NCBI RefSeq assembly: GCF_030064165.1
Contig: NZ_CP125947.1
Span: 3,038,001-3,102,000, forward strand
Source of the DNA: Comamonas resistens
Lineage (GTDB): Bacteria > Pseudomonadota > Gammaproteobacteria > Burkholderiales > Burkholderiaceae_C
Length of the DNA stretch: 64,000 bases
Direction: 5' to 3'
Within the stretch, counting starts at the first letter, position 1. Each line of letters starts with the position of its first letter. The notes beneath the pieces are model-generated. The model searched no databases and was not told where the DNA came from. It saw only the letters and a program-made list of their open reading frames with translations. The position numbers and the translations under genes were made by a program. Shown in pieces: positions 8,055-16,761 of the stretch.

Positions 8055-8969
8055 TCAGAAGGCCGCAGGCCGCCATTTGAGCAGGCGCTTTTCCACCTGC
8101 CCCAGCAGAAAGTCCGCCGCCAGTGCCACCACGGCCAGCACAATCATGGCGGCAAATACGCCGCTGGCATTGAACGCGCCCTGGGCCGTGGAGATCAGCA
8201 GGCCAATGCCTTCCTTGGCACCCAGGAATTCGCCCACCACCGCGCCCACCAGAGCAAAGCCGAAGCTCACGTGCAGGCTGGCCAGAATCCAGGACATGGC
8301 CGAAGGAATCACCACCGACATCGTCACCTGGCGCGGCGAGGCGCCCAGAATCTGGGCGTTGGCAATCATGTACTTGTCGGCTTCACGCACCCCCTGGAAG
8401 GCGTTGGCAAACACCACAAAAAACACCATCACCACGGCCAGCGCCACCTTGGACGCCATACCCAGGCCCAGCGCAATCACAAAAATGGAGCCCAGCACCA
8501 CCCGCGGAATGGAGTTGGCGATCTGGATATAGATGGAAAACACATCCGACAGCAGCTTGTTGCGACCCAACACAATGCCGCAGACCACACCAGCCACCGC
8601 GCCGATCAGAAAGCCGATCACCGTCTCTTCCAGCGTCACCAGCACCTGCTGCCACAGCGGGCCTTGCGAAGTGCCGTCACGCAGCCATTCCACGATCTGG
8701 TTCCAGATCATCGAAGGCATGGAATAGAAAAACGGGTCGATCCATTTCAGGCGCGCCGCCAGCTCCCAGCCGCCCAGCACCGCCACCAGCACAATCAGGC
8801 GCAGCGCGATGATCATGGTGTGGCGGCGCTTGATGGCCGCCTGGGCGACGATGGACTCCTGCGCCAGCGCCGCATCGCTGACGGCCGCAGGCGTATGGTT
8901 GGCCGCCGCCATGGCGGCCGAAGCGCCCAGCGACTGCTCGGGCGCGCGATTCAAACTGATTTCAGACAT
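8055..8969 (-). CDS. ABC transporter permease, NitT/TauT (SsuC-like) family
   Basis: A 304-residue inner-membrane permease with about six transmembrane segments after an ~85-residue N-terminal cytoplasmic stretch. The coupling (EAA) loop ILGASPRQVTMSVVIPSAM is typical of the sulfonate/nitrate/taurine group. The start at 8969 is supported by GGAGA nine bases upstream; the frame extends 36 codons further but without a ribosome-binding site. It is the last gene of a three-gene unit (binding protein 10054-11085, ATPase 9170-10030, permease), separated from the ATPase by a G/C-run repeat. Substrate is unknown. Confidence 0.9.
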   Translation of the reverse strand: MSEISLNRAPEQSLGASAAMAAANHTPAAVSDAALAQESIVAQAAIKRRHTMIIALRLIVLVAVLGGWELAARLKWIDPFFYSMPSMIWNQIVEWLRDGTSQGPLWQQVLVTLEETVIGFLIGAVAGVVCGIVLGRNKLLSDVFSIYIQIANSIPRVVLGSIFVIALGLGMASKVALAVVMVFFVVFANAFQGVREADKYMIANAQILGASPRQVTMSVVIPSAMSWILASLHVSFGFALVGAVVGEFLGAKEGIGLLISTAQGAFNASGVFAAMIVLAVVALAADFLLGQVEKRLLKWRPAAF

Positions 8970-9082
8970 GGTGTTCTCCAGCCACATAACCGGGGCATAA
9001 AAACCGAGGCGTTTACCCAACTCAAAATGGCACATAAGCTCAAAAACTGGCGCACCCCAGTACGGGCAGCCGAGCAAGAGCC

Positions 9083-9172
9083 GTCTCGCCGCGAGGGCTG
9101 CGTCCCCCTCCCGTGAAACGAGAGAGGGGGAAGGCGCGGGGCCGCCCGGGCAAAGCGCCTCAGGGGGAGCTA
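9083..9172. repeat. G/C-run intergenic repeat (copy 2 of 4)
   Basis: Contains GTCCCCCTCCCG and AGAGAGGGGGAAG arms and ends in CTCAGGGGGAGC, closely resembling the copy at 40504-40606. It lies between the ATPase and permease genes of the ABC operon on their transcript and would form a strong hairpin in the mRNA. Confidence 0.7.
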
Positions 9173-10030
9173 CGAGATATTCACTTCCTCGCGCAGGTCA
9201 TCCCAGATGCGCTTGGACAGGTCGATGAATTGCGGGTCATAACGCACCTCGCTCATGATGCGCGGGCGCGGAAGGTCGATGTCGTAGACGCGCTTGAGCG
9301 TGGCGGGGCGCGCCGTGAGCACAAACACCCGGTCGGCCAGCGCAATGGCTTCCTCCAGATCGTGGGTCACGAACACCACCGATCCGCCCGTGCCCGACCA
9401 CAGGCGCAGCAGCTCGTCCTGCATCAGCGTGCGGGTCTGCATGTCCAGGGCCGAAAACGGCTCGTCCATCAGCAGGATCTCGGGCTGGTTGATAAAGGTC
9501 TGCGCCAGGGCCACGCGCTTGCGCATGCCGCCCGAAAGCTGGTGCGGATAGTGATTGCCAAAGTTGGCCAGGCCCACGCGGAGAATCCACTCGTCGGCCA
9601 GCTTGAGCGCCTGCTCGCGCTGCATGCCGCGAAAGACGGGGCCGGCGGCCACGTTCTCGCGCACCGACTTCCAGGGAAAGACGGCATCGGCCTGGAACAC
9701 AAAGCCTATGCGCGGATCAATCCTGTCCACGGGCTGGCCCATGACCCTGACCTGGCCCACGGTGGCCTTGAGCAGGCCGGTGATCAGATTCAGCGTGGTG
9801 GATTTGCCGCTGCCCGTGGGGCCGACGATGGCGATGAATTCGCCCCGCGCCACTTGCATGGAAAAGTTGCGCAGCGCCAGCGTGGCCGTGCCGTCTGCCG
9901 AGATAAAGCGCAGCGAAACCTTGTCAAATTCAATAGCTGGCTGCGCTGATACATTAATGCTTTCAGCATCGATTGACTGAAAAACCGAGGACTGCTGCGC
10001 GCCAGGCGCTATGGTTTGTGCATAGGACAT
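9170..10030 (-). CDS. ABC transporter ATP-binding protein, NitT/TauT (SsuB/TauB-like) family
   Basis: A 286-residue nucleotide-binding subunit with Walker A GPTGSGKST (about residue 70), signature LSGGMRKRVALAQ, Walker B ILLMDEPFSALD, and the switch histidine in VFVTHDLEEA. A roughly 30-residue N-terminal extension precedes the domain. The start at 10030 has AGGAG six bases upstream. It energises the permease encoded downstream and follows the binding-protein gene by 23 bp. Confidence 0.92.
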   Translation of the reverse strand: MSYAQTIAPGAQQSSVFQSIDAESINVSAQPAIEFDKVSLRFISADGTATLALRNFSMQVARGEFIAIVGPTGSGKSTTLNLITGLLKATVGQVRVMGQPVDRIDPRIGFVFQADAVFPWKSVRENVAAGPVFRGMQREQALKLADEWILRVGLANFGNHYPHQLSGGMRKRVALAQTFINQPEILLMDEPFSALDMQTRTLMQDELLRLWSGTGGSVVFVTHDLEEAIALADRVFVLTARPATLKRVYDIDLPRPRIMSEVRYDPQFIDLSKRIWDDLREEVNIS

Positions 10031-10053
10031 GAATTTCTCCTCTGGCTCGCGAC

Positions 10054-11085
10054 TTACTTGTTGGCCAGATAGGCGTTGCTATAGGTCTTGCCCAGATCGA
10101 TGTGCGCGCTCTTCACATTGGGCTTGTAGGCCGAGAGCACCTTGAGCACGGTCTCGGGGCCGCCCGCGGGCATGGCGCCATCCTTGGTAAACATGGGCAG
10201 CGAGGCCTTGAGCGCTTCCACATACAGCGCCTTGTCGCTGCCGTAGTAGTCCTTAGGCATCAGCTCGGCAATCTGCTCGGCGCTATGGGTGCTGATATAG
10301 GCCATGGTCCTGCCAAAGGCGTGGGCCAGCTTGGCGGCCTGCGGCTTGTGCGAGGCTGCCCATTCATTGCGCACATACAGGCTGGCTGCGGGGTACAGGC
10401 CACCCAGCGCGGCCTGCGTGCCGGCTTCGGTACGCATATCGACCAGCACCTTGGCGTCCCCGGTCTTGAGCATTTGCGCCACCGTAGGGTCGGTGGTCAT
10501 GCCGGCCTGGATGCGATCCTGCTTCATGCCGGCGATAAAGGAGTTGCCAGCGCCCACGGGCAGCAGCGAATAGTCCTTGCTGGCAATGCCCTGCTTGTCC
10601 ACCAGATAGCGGGTCAGGAACTCGGTGGACGAGCCCAGACCGGTTACGCCCAGAGTCTTGCCCTTGGCATCGGCCATGGTCTTGAAACCCGCGGCTGCGG
10701 CCTTGGAAGAGACCAGTTCCACCTCGCCTGGCACCTTGCAGAACACGGCAATGGCTTCGATCTCCTTGCCCTTGGCCTGCAGGTCGATGGTGTGGTCATA
10801 AAAGCCCACCACGCCCTGCACGGCGCCCGCAATCAGCTGGTTTTCGGCATCCACACCCGCGGGCTGGGACTGCAACTCCACCTTCAGACCTTCGTCCTTG
10901 AAGTAGCCCAGCGCCTCGGTCAGCTTGGCGGGCAGATAGATGATCTTGTTGATGCCGCCCACCATGATGGTGATGTTGTCACTATCGGCGGCATGGGCGG
11001 CTGGCAGGCCCGCGCACAGCGCCAGAGCGGCGATGGATACCGTGGACAGCAGACTGCGGCGGGAGGATTTGGACAGGCGGGACAT
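10054..11085 (-). CDS. ABC transporter substrate-binding protein, NitT/TauT (NMT1/SsuA-like) family
   Basis: A 343-residue periplasmic binding protein. The N-terminus SRRSLLSTVSIAALALCAGLPAAHA is a signal peptide with a twin-arginine-like motif and an AHA cleavage site near residue 33. The mature part shows the YLPAKLTEALGYFKDEGL start typical of NMT1/SsuA-like proteins. I start at 11085 because AAGGAG lies seven bases upstream; the frame stays open much further (to 12087) but that stretch is antisense to the response-regulator gene. The first gene of the operon, divergent from the TctD/TctE-like pair, which suggests the transporter carries that system's signal, perhaps a carboxylate; this is inference. 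Confidence 0.9.
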   Translation of the reverse strand: MSRLSKSSRRSLLSTVSIAALALCAGLPAAHAADSDNITIMVGGINKIIYLPAKLTEALGYFKDEGLKVELQSQPAGVDAENQLIAGAVQGVVGFYDHTIDLQAKGKEIEAIAVFCKVPGEVELVSSKAAAAGFKTMADAKGKTLGVTGLGSSTEFLTRYLVDKQGIASKDYSLLPVGAGNSFIAGMKQDRIQAGMTTDPTVAQMLKTGDAKVLVDMRTEAGTQAALGGLYPAASLYVRNEWAASHKPQAAKLAHAFGRTMAYISTHSAEQIAELMPKDYYGSDKALYVEALKASLPMFTKDGAMPAGGPETVLKVLSAYKPNVKSAHIDLGKTYSNAYLANK

Positions 11086-11212
11086 GGGCGGTCTCCTTGG
11101 AAGTGGTTTCATCTGCGCATCGCCTTTTGGGCGGGCTTTGCGACTTGAGTGAACACAGTCTAGAAATCGCGCGCTTTCGGTCAGCTTTCGCTGCACCGCA
11201 AAATTTTTAGGT

Positions 11213-11264
11213 GTAAACCCGGGTCGTTTTTCCCCGTACGTCACGGGTATCCGGGCAGGTTTAC
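11213..11264. promoter_or_regulatory. Inverted repeat in the divergent ABC / two-component promoter region
   Basis: GTAAACC (11213-11219) and its complement GGTTTAC (11258-11264) face each other across 38 bp in the 189-bp gap between the divergent binding-protein and response-regulator genes, and both arms lie beside CCGGG-type bases. It may be an operator for the neighbouring response regulator; nothing else supports this. Confidence 0.3.
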
Positions 11265-11274
11265 GCTGCATGTC

Positions 11275-11955
11275 ATGCGAATTCTTGTGGTTGAAGACAA
11301 CACCGAGCTGGGCCAGTCCCTGACCGAGCTGCTGCGCCAGCAAGGCTTTGTGGCGGATCTGGTGGAAAGCGGCGACGCGGCCGATCAGTGGCTCAGGCAG
11401 ACCCGCTATGACCTGCTGCTGCTGGACTTGAATCTGCCCGGCCTCAGCGGCAAGGCGCTGCTGCGCAGGCTGCGCGAGCGCGGCAGCGATCTGCCCGTGA
11501 TCGTGCTCACGGCCTCGGACTCCATGGACCAGAAAGTGCTGTGTCTGGAAATCGGCGCCGATGACTATCTGGTCAAGCCCGTGGACATGCGCGAATTGCT
11601 GGCACGCATGCAGGCCATTGCCCGCCGCCAGCATCCGGGGCGCGAAAACCATTTGCGCTGCGGCAATCTGCTGCTGGACCTGCGCACACGTCAGTTCAGC
11701 GTGCAGGAGGCAGAGCTGGCCCTGCCCCCGCGCGAGCGCGGCGTGCTCGAAGCGCTGATGCTGGCCCATGGCAGTGCCGTGTCCAAACCCCGGCTGCTTG
11801 ACGCCATCTACGGCATGGATGAGGAGGCCAGCGAGGATGCGCTGGAGCTGTATGTGCACCGCCTGCGCAAAAAGCTCGAAGCCAGCGACGCCACCATCAT
11901 GACGCTGCGCGGCGTGGGCTATCTGCTCAAGCAAAAACTGCCGCCCCCCGGCTGA
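11275..11955 (+). CDS. OmpR/PhoB-family response regulator (TctD-like)
   Basis: A 226-residue two-domain regulator. The receiver domain has acidic pocket E7/D8, phosphoacceptor D51 in LLLLDLNLPG, T79 and K101. The C-terminal winged helix (about 130-220) ends with the typical TLRGVGYLL. It starts six bases before the kinase gene is reached by its stop and therefore forms an operon with it. Together with a TctE-like kinase this resembles the tricarboxylate-type TctDE systems that induce carboxylate importers; the divergent NitT/TauT-type ABC operon is the obvious target. No clear ribosome-binding site precedes the ATG. Confidence 0.9.
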   Translation: MRILVVEDNTELGQSLTELLRQQGFVADLVESGDAADQWLRQTRYDLLLLDLNLPGLSGKALLRRLRERGSDLPVIVLTASDSMDQKVLCLEIGADDYLVKPVDMRELLARMQAIARRQHPGRENHLRCGNLLLDLRTRQFSVQEAELALPPRERGVLEALMLAHGSAVSKPRLLDAIYGMDEEASEDALELYVHRLRKKLEASDATIMTLRGVGYLLKQKLPPPG

Positions 11956-11961
11956 CACGCC

Positions 11962-13383
11962 ATGTTCTACAGCCTGCGCGCCCGCCTGGCCCTGTGGTTG
12001 CTGCTGCCGCTGGCACTGCTGGTGGCCCTGTGCGGCTATGCCGCGCATGAGCATGCCGAGGACGCGGCCGACTATGTGCAGGACCACGACCTGCTGTCAT
12101 CGGCCAAGAATCTGGCGGACCGCCTGATCTGGGAAGACGGCGATATTCATGCCAGTGTGCCGCCATCGGCATTGAGCCTGTTCATGTCGCCCGAGCATGA
12201 CCAGGTGTTTCTCAGCGTCATCAACGATCAGGGGCAACTGCTGACTGGCCAGCCCGATTTTCCGCAGCCCCCGACTTTGCGACTGACGGGCGGCGATGCC
12301 GCCCAGTGGTATGACACGAAGTGGCAGGGCCAGAAGCTGCGCGCCGTCATCACGCGCCGCGCCATGTATGACGTGGCTGGCTCGCGCCAGATCACCGTCA
12401 TCGTCGGCAAAACCACCCACAGCCGCGACAACATGGTCCGGACCCTGTGGTGGCCCACCATGGAATATTTGCTGTGGGCACTGGTCGTGGCCGTGCTGGT
12501 CAGCGCCACGGCGCTGACGCTGGAGTTGCGCCCCTTGCTGCGCACGGCGCGCCAGCTGTCGAGCCGCCAGGTGCAGCCTGCACGCGATATGGATTTTCAC
12601 CTGGACTCGACCCGGCTGCACCAGGAACTGCGCCCGCTGGCCGAAACCCTCAACCAGTTTGCACGCACCATACGCAACCAGGTCACGCGCCAGCGCCAGT
12701 TCATCTCCGATGCGGCCCACCAGCTGCGCACGCCGCTGGCCATACAGGCCCATACCTTGCAACAACTGCAGCAGCTATCGCCTGACGAACAGCCCCAGCA
12801 AAGCGCCCTGGTGCAGCGCCTGCAGCGCAGCAACCAGCAGCTCATCAGCACCACCAATCAGCTGCTGACGCTGGCCCAGGCCGAGCAGGCGGGCAGCGCC
12901 CAAATGCAAACCGTGGACCTGCGCGAGCTATGTCTGCAGGCACTGCAAACCTTTGCCCCGGCGGCCGAGCAAAAAAGCCTGGACCTGGGACTGGAAGATG
13001 GCGGTGCACCGCCCCATACCTTTGCACTGCATACCAGCAGCCGCCTGCTGCCCGAGCTGATCCACAACCTGCTGGACAACGCCATACGCTACACGCCCGC
13101 ACATGGCCAAGTCACGCTGGGCCTGCAATCGACAGCCGACAGCATCACCCTGTATGTGGAAGACAACGGCCCCGGCATTCCGCGCCAGAGCCATGACAAG
13201 GTGTTTGAGCGCTTTTACCGCCTCGGCAGCGACCAGCCAGGCACAGGGCTGGGCCTGGCCATCGTGCAGGAAGTGGCCCGCGCCAGTCAGGCGCGCATCA
13301 CGCTGGGGCCTGCGCTGCAAACGGCCAGCACGCCGCTGCGCCCGGGCCTGCGCGTGGAAGTGGTGTTTCCGCGCGCCGCTTGA
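11962..13383 (+). CDS. Sensor histidine kinase, TctE-like
   Basis: A 473-residue membrane kinase with a first transmembrane helix at about 8-28, a periplasmic domain of the 2CSK_N type (about 29-165), a second helix near 166-187, and a HisKA domain with phosphoacceptor H253 in DAAHQLRTPLA. The ATP-binding domain shows LLDNAIRYTP (N box), EDNGPGIP (G1) and GTGLGLAIV (G2). It is downstream of its partner response regulator by 6 bp. The N-terminal domain type is shared with kinases controlling carboxylate uptake. It ends 4 bp from the convergent SDR gene. Confidence 0.9.
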   Translation: MFYSLRARLALWLLLPLALLVALCGYAAHEHAEDAADYVQDHDLLSSAKNLADRLIWEDGDIHASVPPSALSLFMSPEHDQVFLSVINDQGQLLTGQPDFPQPPTLRLTGGDAAQWYDTKWQGQKLRAVITRRAMYDVAGSRQITVIVGKTTHSRDNMVRTLWWPTMEYLLWALVVAVLVSATALTLELRPLLRTARQLSSRQVQPARDMDFHLDSTRLHQELRPLAETLNQFARTIRNQVTRQRQFISDAAHQLRTPLAIQAHTLQQLQQLSPDEQPQQSALVQRLQRSNQQLISTTNQLLTLAQAEQAGSAQMQTVDLRELCLQALQTFAPAAEQKSLDLGLEDGGAPPHTFALHTSSRLLPELIHNLLDNAIRYTPAHGQVTLGLQSTADSITLYVEDNGPGIPRQSHDKVFERFYRLGSDQPGTGLGLAIVQEVARASQARITLGPALQTASTPLRPGLRVEVVFPRAA

Positions 13384-13387
13384 AACA

Positions 13388-14185
13388 TCAACGCATCACC
13401 AGGCCGCCATCGACCAGCAACACCTGTCCGGTCATAAAGCTGCTGAGGTCCGATGCCAGAAACAGCACCGGACCAGCCACATCTTCGGGCCTGGCCAGAC
13501 GGCGCAGCGGTGTGGCGGCCATCAAGGATTCGCGAAACGACTCCTTGCTGCCCTGCGTGCCCTGGGTCGGATAGACCAGACCCGGCGCCACGCAGTTGAC
13601 ACGTATGCCCTGCGGCCCCAGCTCGCTGGCCAGATTGCGACTGAATCCCACCAGCGCCGACTTGGCCGTGCTGTAGTCGTGATAGGCCACGACGGGGTGC
13701 TCTACCAGGTTGCTCACGATGTTCACGATGCTGCCCCGCGCACGCTGGCGCATCAGCGGCAGCACTGCACGGCAGACATTGAAAGTGGCACCGACCGCAC
13801 CATCGAACTGCGACTGGTAGTGCCCCCATTCCAGATCATCAAAGCGTTGCCGGCTCTCGGGATCGAAGGCATAGGGTCTGAATGCGTTGTTGACCACGAT
13901 GTCCACGCCGCCGGCATCGAGAGCAATGCTGTCCACCATGCTCTGCACGGCTTGCGCATCCCCCACATCGGCCTTGACGGCCCAGGCATCGCCGCCCGCT
14001 GCTTCGCCTGCTTCCAGGCAGGCAGCCACCGTCTGCTGCGCCGCCGCATCGTTGCTCAGGTAGTTGATGACCACCGTCGCACCTTCGCGGGCAAACGCCG
14101 TCGCGATCGCCGCGCCTATGCCCCGGCTGGCTCCGGTGACCAGAACCACCTTGCCGCGCAGGTTCATAGCAGAGGAATGCGCCAT
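13388..14185 (-). CDS. SDR oxidoreductase, last gene of the TPP-riboswitch lux-like operon
   Basis: A 265-residue classical SDR: TGASRGIG near residues 15-22, NNAF around 96, catalytic Ser in IVSNLVEH, YSTAK for Tyr/Lys, and APGLVYPT after it. Its ATG is one base past the stop of the binding-protein gene (TGA-G-ATG), so translation is probably coupled. As the terminal gene of an operon beginning with acyl-protein synthetase and acyl-CoA reductase homologues, it could reduce the aldehyde made by the LuxC-like enzyme to an alcohol. That step is inferred from order and chemistry only. FabG-like activity or an unrelated dehydrogenase role remains possible. Confidence 0.88.
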   Translation of the reverse strand: MAHSSAMNLRGKVVLVTGASRGIGAAIATAFAREGATVVINYLSNDAAAQQTVAACLEAGEAAGGDAWAVKADVGDAQAVQSMVDSIALDAGGVDIVVNNAFRPYAFDPESRQRFDDLEWGHYQSQFDGAVGATFNVCRAVLPLMRQRARGSIVNIVSNLVEHPVVAYHDYSTAKSALVGFSRNLASELGPQGIRVNCVAPGLVYPTQGTQGSKESFRESLMAATPLRRLARPEDVAGPVLFLASDLSSFMTGQVLLVDGGLVMR

Positions 14186-14186
14186 C

Positions 14187-15203
14187 TCAGGCACCCGGCA
14201 GCAGCGAAGTATCGACCACCTCGGTCACCTTGATCTGGCGCTGCACCATGCCCAGCGCACGGTAAGTGTCTGCGCCCTTTTGCAGCGCGGCCAGATCAAA
14301 GTGGCCCAGACCGGCCTTGGCCTGTGCAGGTTGTGACGCAGCATTGCGCAGCTGAATGATTTCGCGGTTGATGTCCATATTGGTACCGTCGATGGCGCGC
14401 CTGCTCGCAATCTGCGCCGCCTCTTCGGGCTGGGCCATCATCCAGGCCGCGCTGTCGCGGTAGCCCTTGAGGAAAGCCTTGAGCAAATCCTTTTTCTGGC
14501 GCAGCGTCTCTTCGCGCACCACAAACATATCGCTGGAGATATTGAGCGTGTCGCGCACCTGCATGACGTTGACATCGCCCATGCCCTTGCGCAGGCCCAC
14601 GGCCAGGCCGGTGTCGGTGGCTGCCGTGGCATCGACCTGGCCCTGCATCAGCGGCGCAAAGTTCAGCAGGCCGGTGACGACGATGGTCACGTCCGACTCC
14701 TTGAGCCCGGCCTGGTGCAGCATCACCAACAGGTTCTGGCGTGTGCCGCTGGACAGGCTGTAGACACCGATCTTCTTGCCCTTGAGGTCTGCGGGCTTGT
14801 GAATGCCGGCCGACTTGAGCGAGACCACATTGAACACGTTCTGCGGGTAGATGTCGTAAATCGCGACCAGCTTTTCACCCTTGTCCAGCGCCATGAAGAA
14901 CGAGCCGGGGTCGGTAAACGCCACATCGGCCTGCCCGGCCAGCATATTGCGAATGGCATCCCCGCCGCCAGCACCGGGCAGATAGGCCAGCTCCACGCCC
15001 TGAGCTTTAAAGAAGCCCTTGTCCGGCTCCGCCAGGATGTTGGTGATCTCGCTGATGGGCTTGCTCCAGCCCGCCAGCCGTATCTTGCCCTGAACGGGCG
15101 CAGCCGCATGGCTCATGCCGGTCAGCGCCAGGCCCGCGATACCTGCACCGGCACCCAACAGGCTGCGGCGAGAAAGAGTCGAGACAATGTTTTCTTGGTA
15201 CAT
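14187..15203 (-). CDS. ABC transporter substrate-binding protein of the TPP-riboswitch operon (NMT1/ThiY-like fold)
   Basis: A 338-residue periplasmic protein with a twin-arginine-type signal STLSRRSLLGAGAGIAGLAL and cleavage near AAA at about residue 34. The mature part begins KIRLAGWSKPISEITNILAEPDKGFF, which fits the NMT1/THI5-like (SsuA/ThiY) binding-protein family, whose ThiY members bind formylaminopyrimidine. It starts at 15203, one base after the permease stop. Being under a TPP aptamer, its ligand should be a thiamine-related compound; because the operon also encodes carboxylate-reducing enzymes, I suspect a pyrimidine or thiazole carboxylate. An in-frame start nine codons upstream would overlap the permease. 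Confidence 0.87.
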   Translation of the reverse strand: MYQENIVSTLSRRSLLGAGAGIAGLALTGMSHAAAPVQGKIRLAGWSKPISEITNILAEPDKGFFKAQGVELAYLPGAGGGDAIRNMLAGQADVAFTDPGSFFMALDKGEKLVAIYDIYPQNVFNVVSLKSAGIHKPADLKGKKIGVYSLSSGTRQNLLVMLHQAGLKESDVTIVVTGLLNFAPLMQGQVDATAATDTGLAVGLRKGMGDVNVMQVRDTLNISSDMFVVREETLRQKKDLLKAFLKGYRDSAAWMMAQPEEAAQIASRRAIDGTNMDINREIIQLRNAASQPAQAKAGLGHFDLAALQKGADTYRALGMVQRQIKVTEVVDTSLLPGA

Positions 15204-15204
15204 A

Positions 15205-16005
15205 TCAGTGCTTGCGAGAAGAGATATCAAAGGAAGAAAAGTGGCTGTCCAGATGGCCGCGCAGCAAGCGGCGCTCCAGCAGCAGACACAGCTGGTACAG
15301 GAGCAGGCCCAGCGCGGCGATCAACACCAACGCGGCGAACATCAAGGTCGTGTCCATCATTCCCTGGGCGGCGATGACGACAGCGCCCAAGCCCTGGCTG
15401 GCGCCCATGAACTCGGCCACCACCACGCCCACCAGCGCCAGCACTGCCGCCACGCGCAGGCCCGCCAGAATGGCCGGCAGGCCCATGGGCAGCTTCAGCC
15501 GCAGCAAGGTCTGCAGCCGCGTGGCACCCAGCATGTGAAACAGCTGCAGGCGCTGGGCATCGACCTGGCGCAGCCCGGTCAAGGTGTTTTCCATCAGCGG
15601 GAAGAAACAGATCAGCGCCGTAATCAGCACCGTAGGCAACATGCCGAAACCGAACCACAGCACAAACAGCGGAGCCAGCGCCAGCTTGGGCACGACCTGG
15701 CTGACCACCACATAGGGCTTGAGCACCAGTTCTGCCCAGGCCGACTCGGCCAGTACCATGCCGGCCAGCAAACCCACGGCGCTGCCTGCGGCCAGGCCCA
15801 GCAACAAGGCCTGCAAGGTGGACAGCAGATGCGGCCAGAAATAGCCCGATGCCAGGCCGTTCCACAGCGCCACGGCCACGGCGGACGGCGCAGGCAGCAC
15901 CAGCGCAGACAAACCCCATTGCCTTACCGCCAGCTCCCACAGGGCCAGCAAAATCAATAGCAGCGCACCGGATACCAGCCGCGCTTTGCAGGGGTTGAGA
16001 CTCAT
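15205..16005 (-). CDS. ABC transporter permease of the TPP-riboswitch operon (ThiX/SsuC-like)
   Basis: A 266-residue inner-membrane permease with six hydrophobic segments and coupling loop MLGATRLQTLLRLKLPMGLP near residues 160-180. Related to the ThiX/SsuC/TauC group. Its ATG overlaps the ATPase stop as ATGA (16002-16005), and its stop is one base from the binding-protein ATG, so the three transporter genes are translationally linked. With the ATPase and binding protein it forms a complete importer. Confidence 0.9.
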   Translation of the reverse strand: MSLNPCKARLVSGALLLILLALWELAVRQWGLSALVLPAPSAVAVALWNGLASGYFWPHLLSTLQALLLGLAAGSAVGLLAGMVLAESAWAELVLKPYVVVSQVVPKLALAPLFVLWFGFGMLPTVLITALICFFPLMENTLTGLRQVDAQRLQLFHMLGATRLQTLLRLKLPMGLPAILAGLRVAAVLALVGVVVAEFMGASQGLGAVVIAAQGMMDTTLMFAALVLIAALGLLLYQLCLLLERRLLRGHLDSHFSSFDISSRKH

Positions 16006-16760
16006 GAACACGCCTCGTCCATAGCTGCTCGCACCTGGGCGCAGTAGTCGTTGAAGAGCGCACCATGACGCAGGCTCTGGCTGCGCGGCTCGGGCAGTTC
16101 TATCTTCCAGGCGTTCACGATGCGGCCGCCATGCATGAGCGCGATACGGTCCCCGAGGTAGACCGCCTCGTTGATGTCATGGGTGACAAACAGCACAGTG
16201 GTGCCTCGCTCGCGGCAGGTGCGCAGCAAATCGTCCTGCAGCTCCGCTCGCGTGATGGCGTCAAGCGCGGCAAAAGGCTCGTCCAGCAGCAACAGCGGCG
16301 GCTCCAGCATCAGCGCCCGCGCCAGCGCCACACGGCTTTGCTGACCGCCGGACAGCTCACGCGGATGCTGGCCCGCATAGGCTGCCAGCCCCAGTTGCGC
16401 CAGCAATTGCCGCGCACGCTGCTCGTCCTGCGCCGTGGGCTTGCGCTGCAGGGACACAGGCAGCAGCACATTGGCCAACGCCGTCTTCCATTCCAGCAGG
16501 GTCGGGGCCTGAAACATGAAACCCACTTGCGGCCCGGGCGCGGCAAGCTCCCCACCGCTCTCACGGTCATACAGTGCGATATGCCCCCGCTGAGGCCGGA
16601 TCAGTCCCGCCACCAGCTTGAGCAAGGTGGTCTTGCCGCAGCCGCTGCGCCCCAGCAGGCAATGGACTTCGCCAGCCTGCACCTGCCAGCTCACCTCATC
16701 CACCACGGGCGAACGGCCTGGGTAGCTGAAGCTGAGCTGCTCCATCGCAAGAAACGCCAT
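16002..16760 (-). CDS. ABC transporter ATP-binding protein of the TPP-riboswitch operon (ThiZ/SsuB-like)
   Basis: A 252-residue ATPase with Walker A LLGRSGCGKTTLL (about residue 40), Q-loop FMFQAPTLLEWKT, signature LSGGQQSRVALARAL, Walker B LLLLDEPFAALD and switch VLFVTHDINEA. The ATG at 16760 is one base beyond the LuxC-like stop (TGA-T-ATG); an in-frame GTG/ATG four codons upstream would overlap that gene. It energises the co-encoded importer. Confidence 0.92.
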   Translation of the reverse strand: MAFLAMEQLSFSYPGRSPVVDEVSWQVQAGEVHCLLGRSGCGKTTLLKLVAGLIRPQRGHIALYDRESGGELAAPGPQVGFMFQAPTLLEWKTALANVLLPVSLQRKPTAQDEQRARQLLAQLGLAAYAGQHPRELSGGQQSRVALARALMLEPPLLLLDEPFAALDAITRAELQDDLLRTCRERGTTVLFVTHDINEAVYLGDRIALMHGGRIVNAWKIELPEPRSQSLRHGALFNDYCAQVRAAMDEACS

Positions 16761-16761
16761 A

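Noticed and set aside
11086..12087. Long N-terminal extension of the binding-protein frame (open from 12087)
   Set aside because: It runs antisense through the response-regulator gene; a good ribosome-binding site and signal peptide place the start at 11085.
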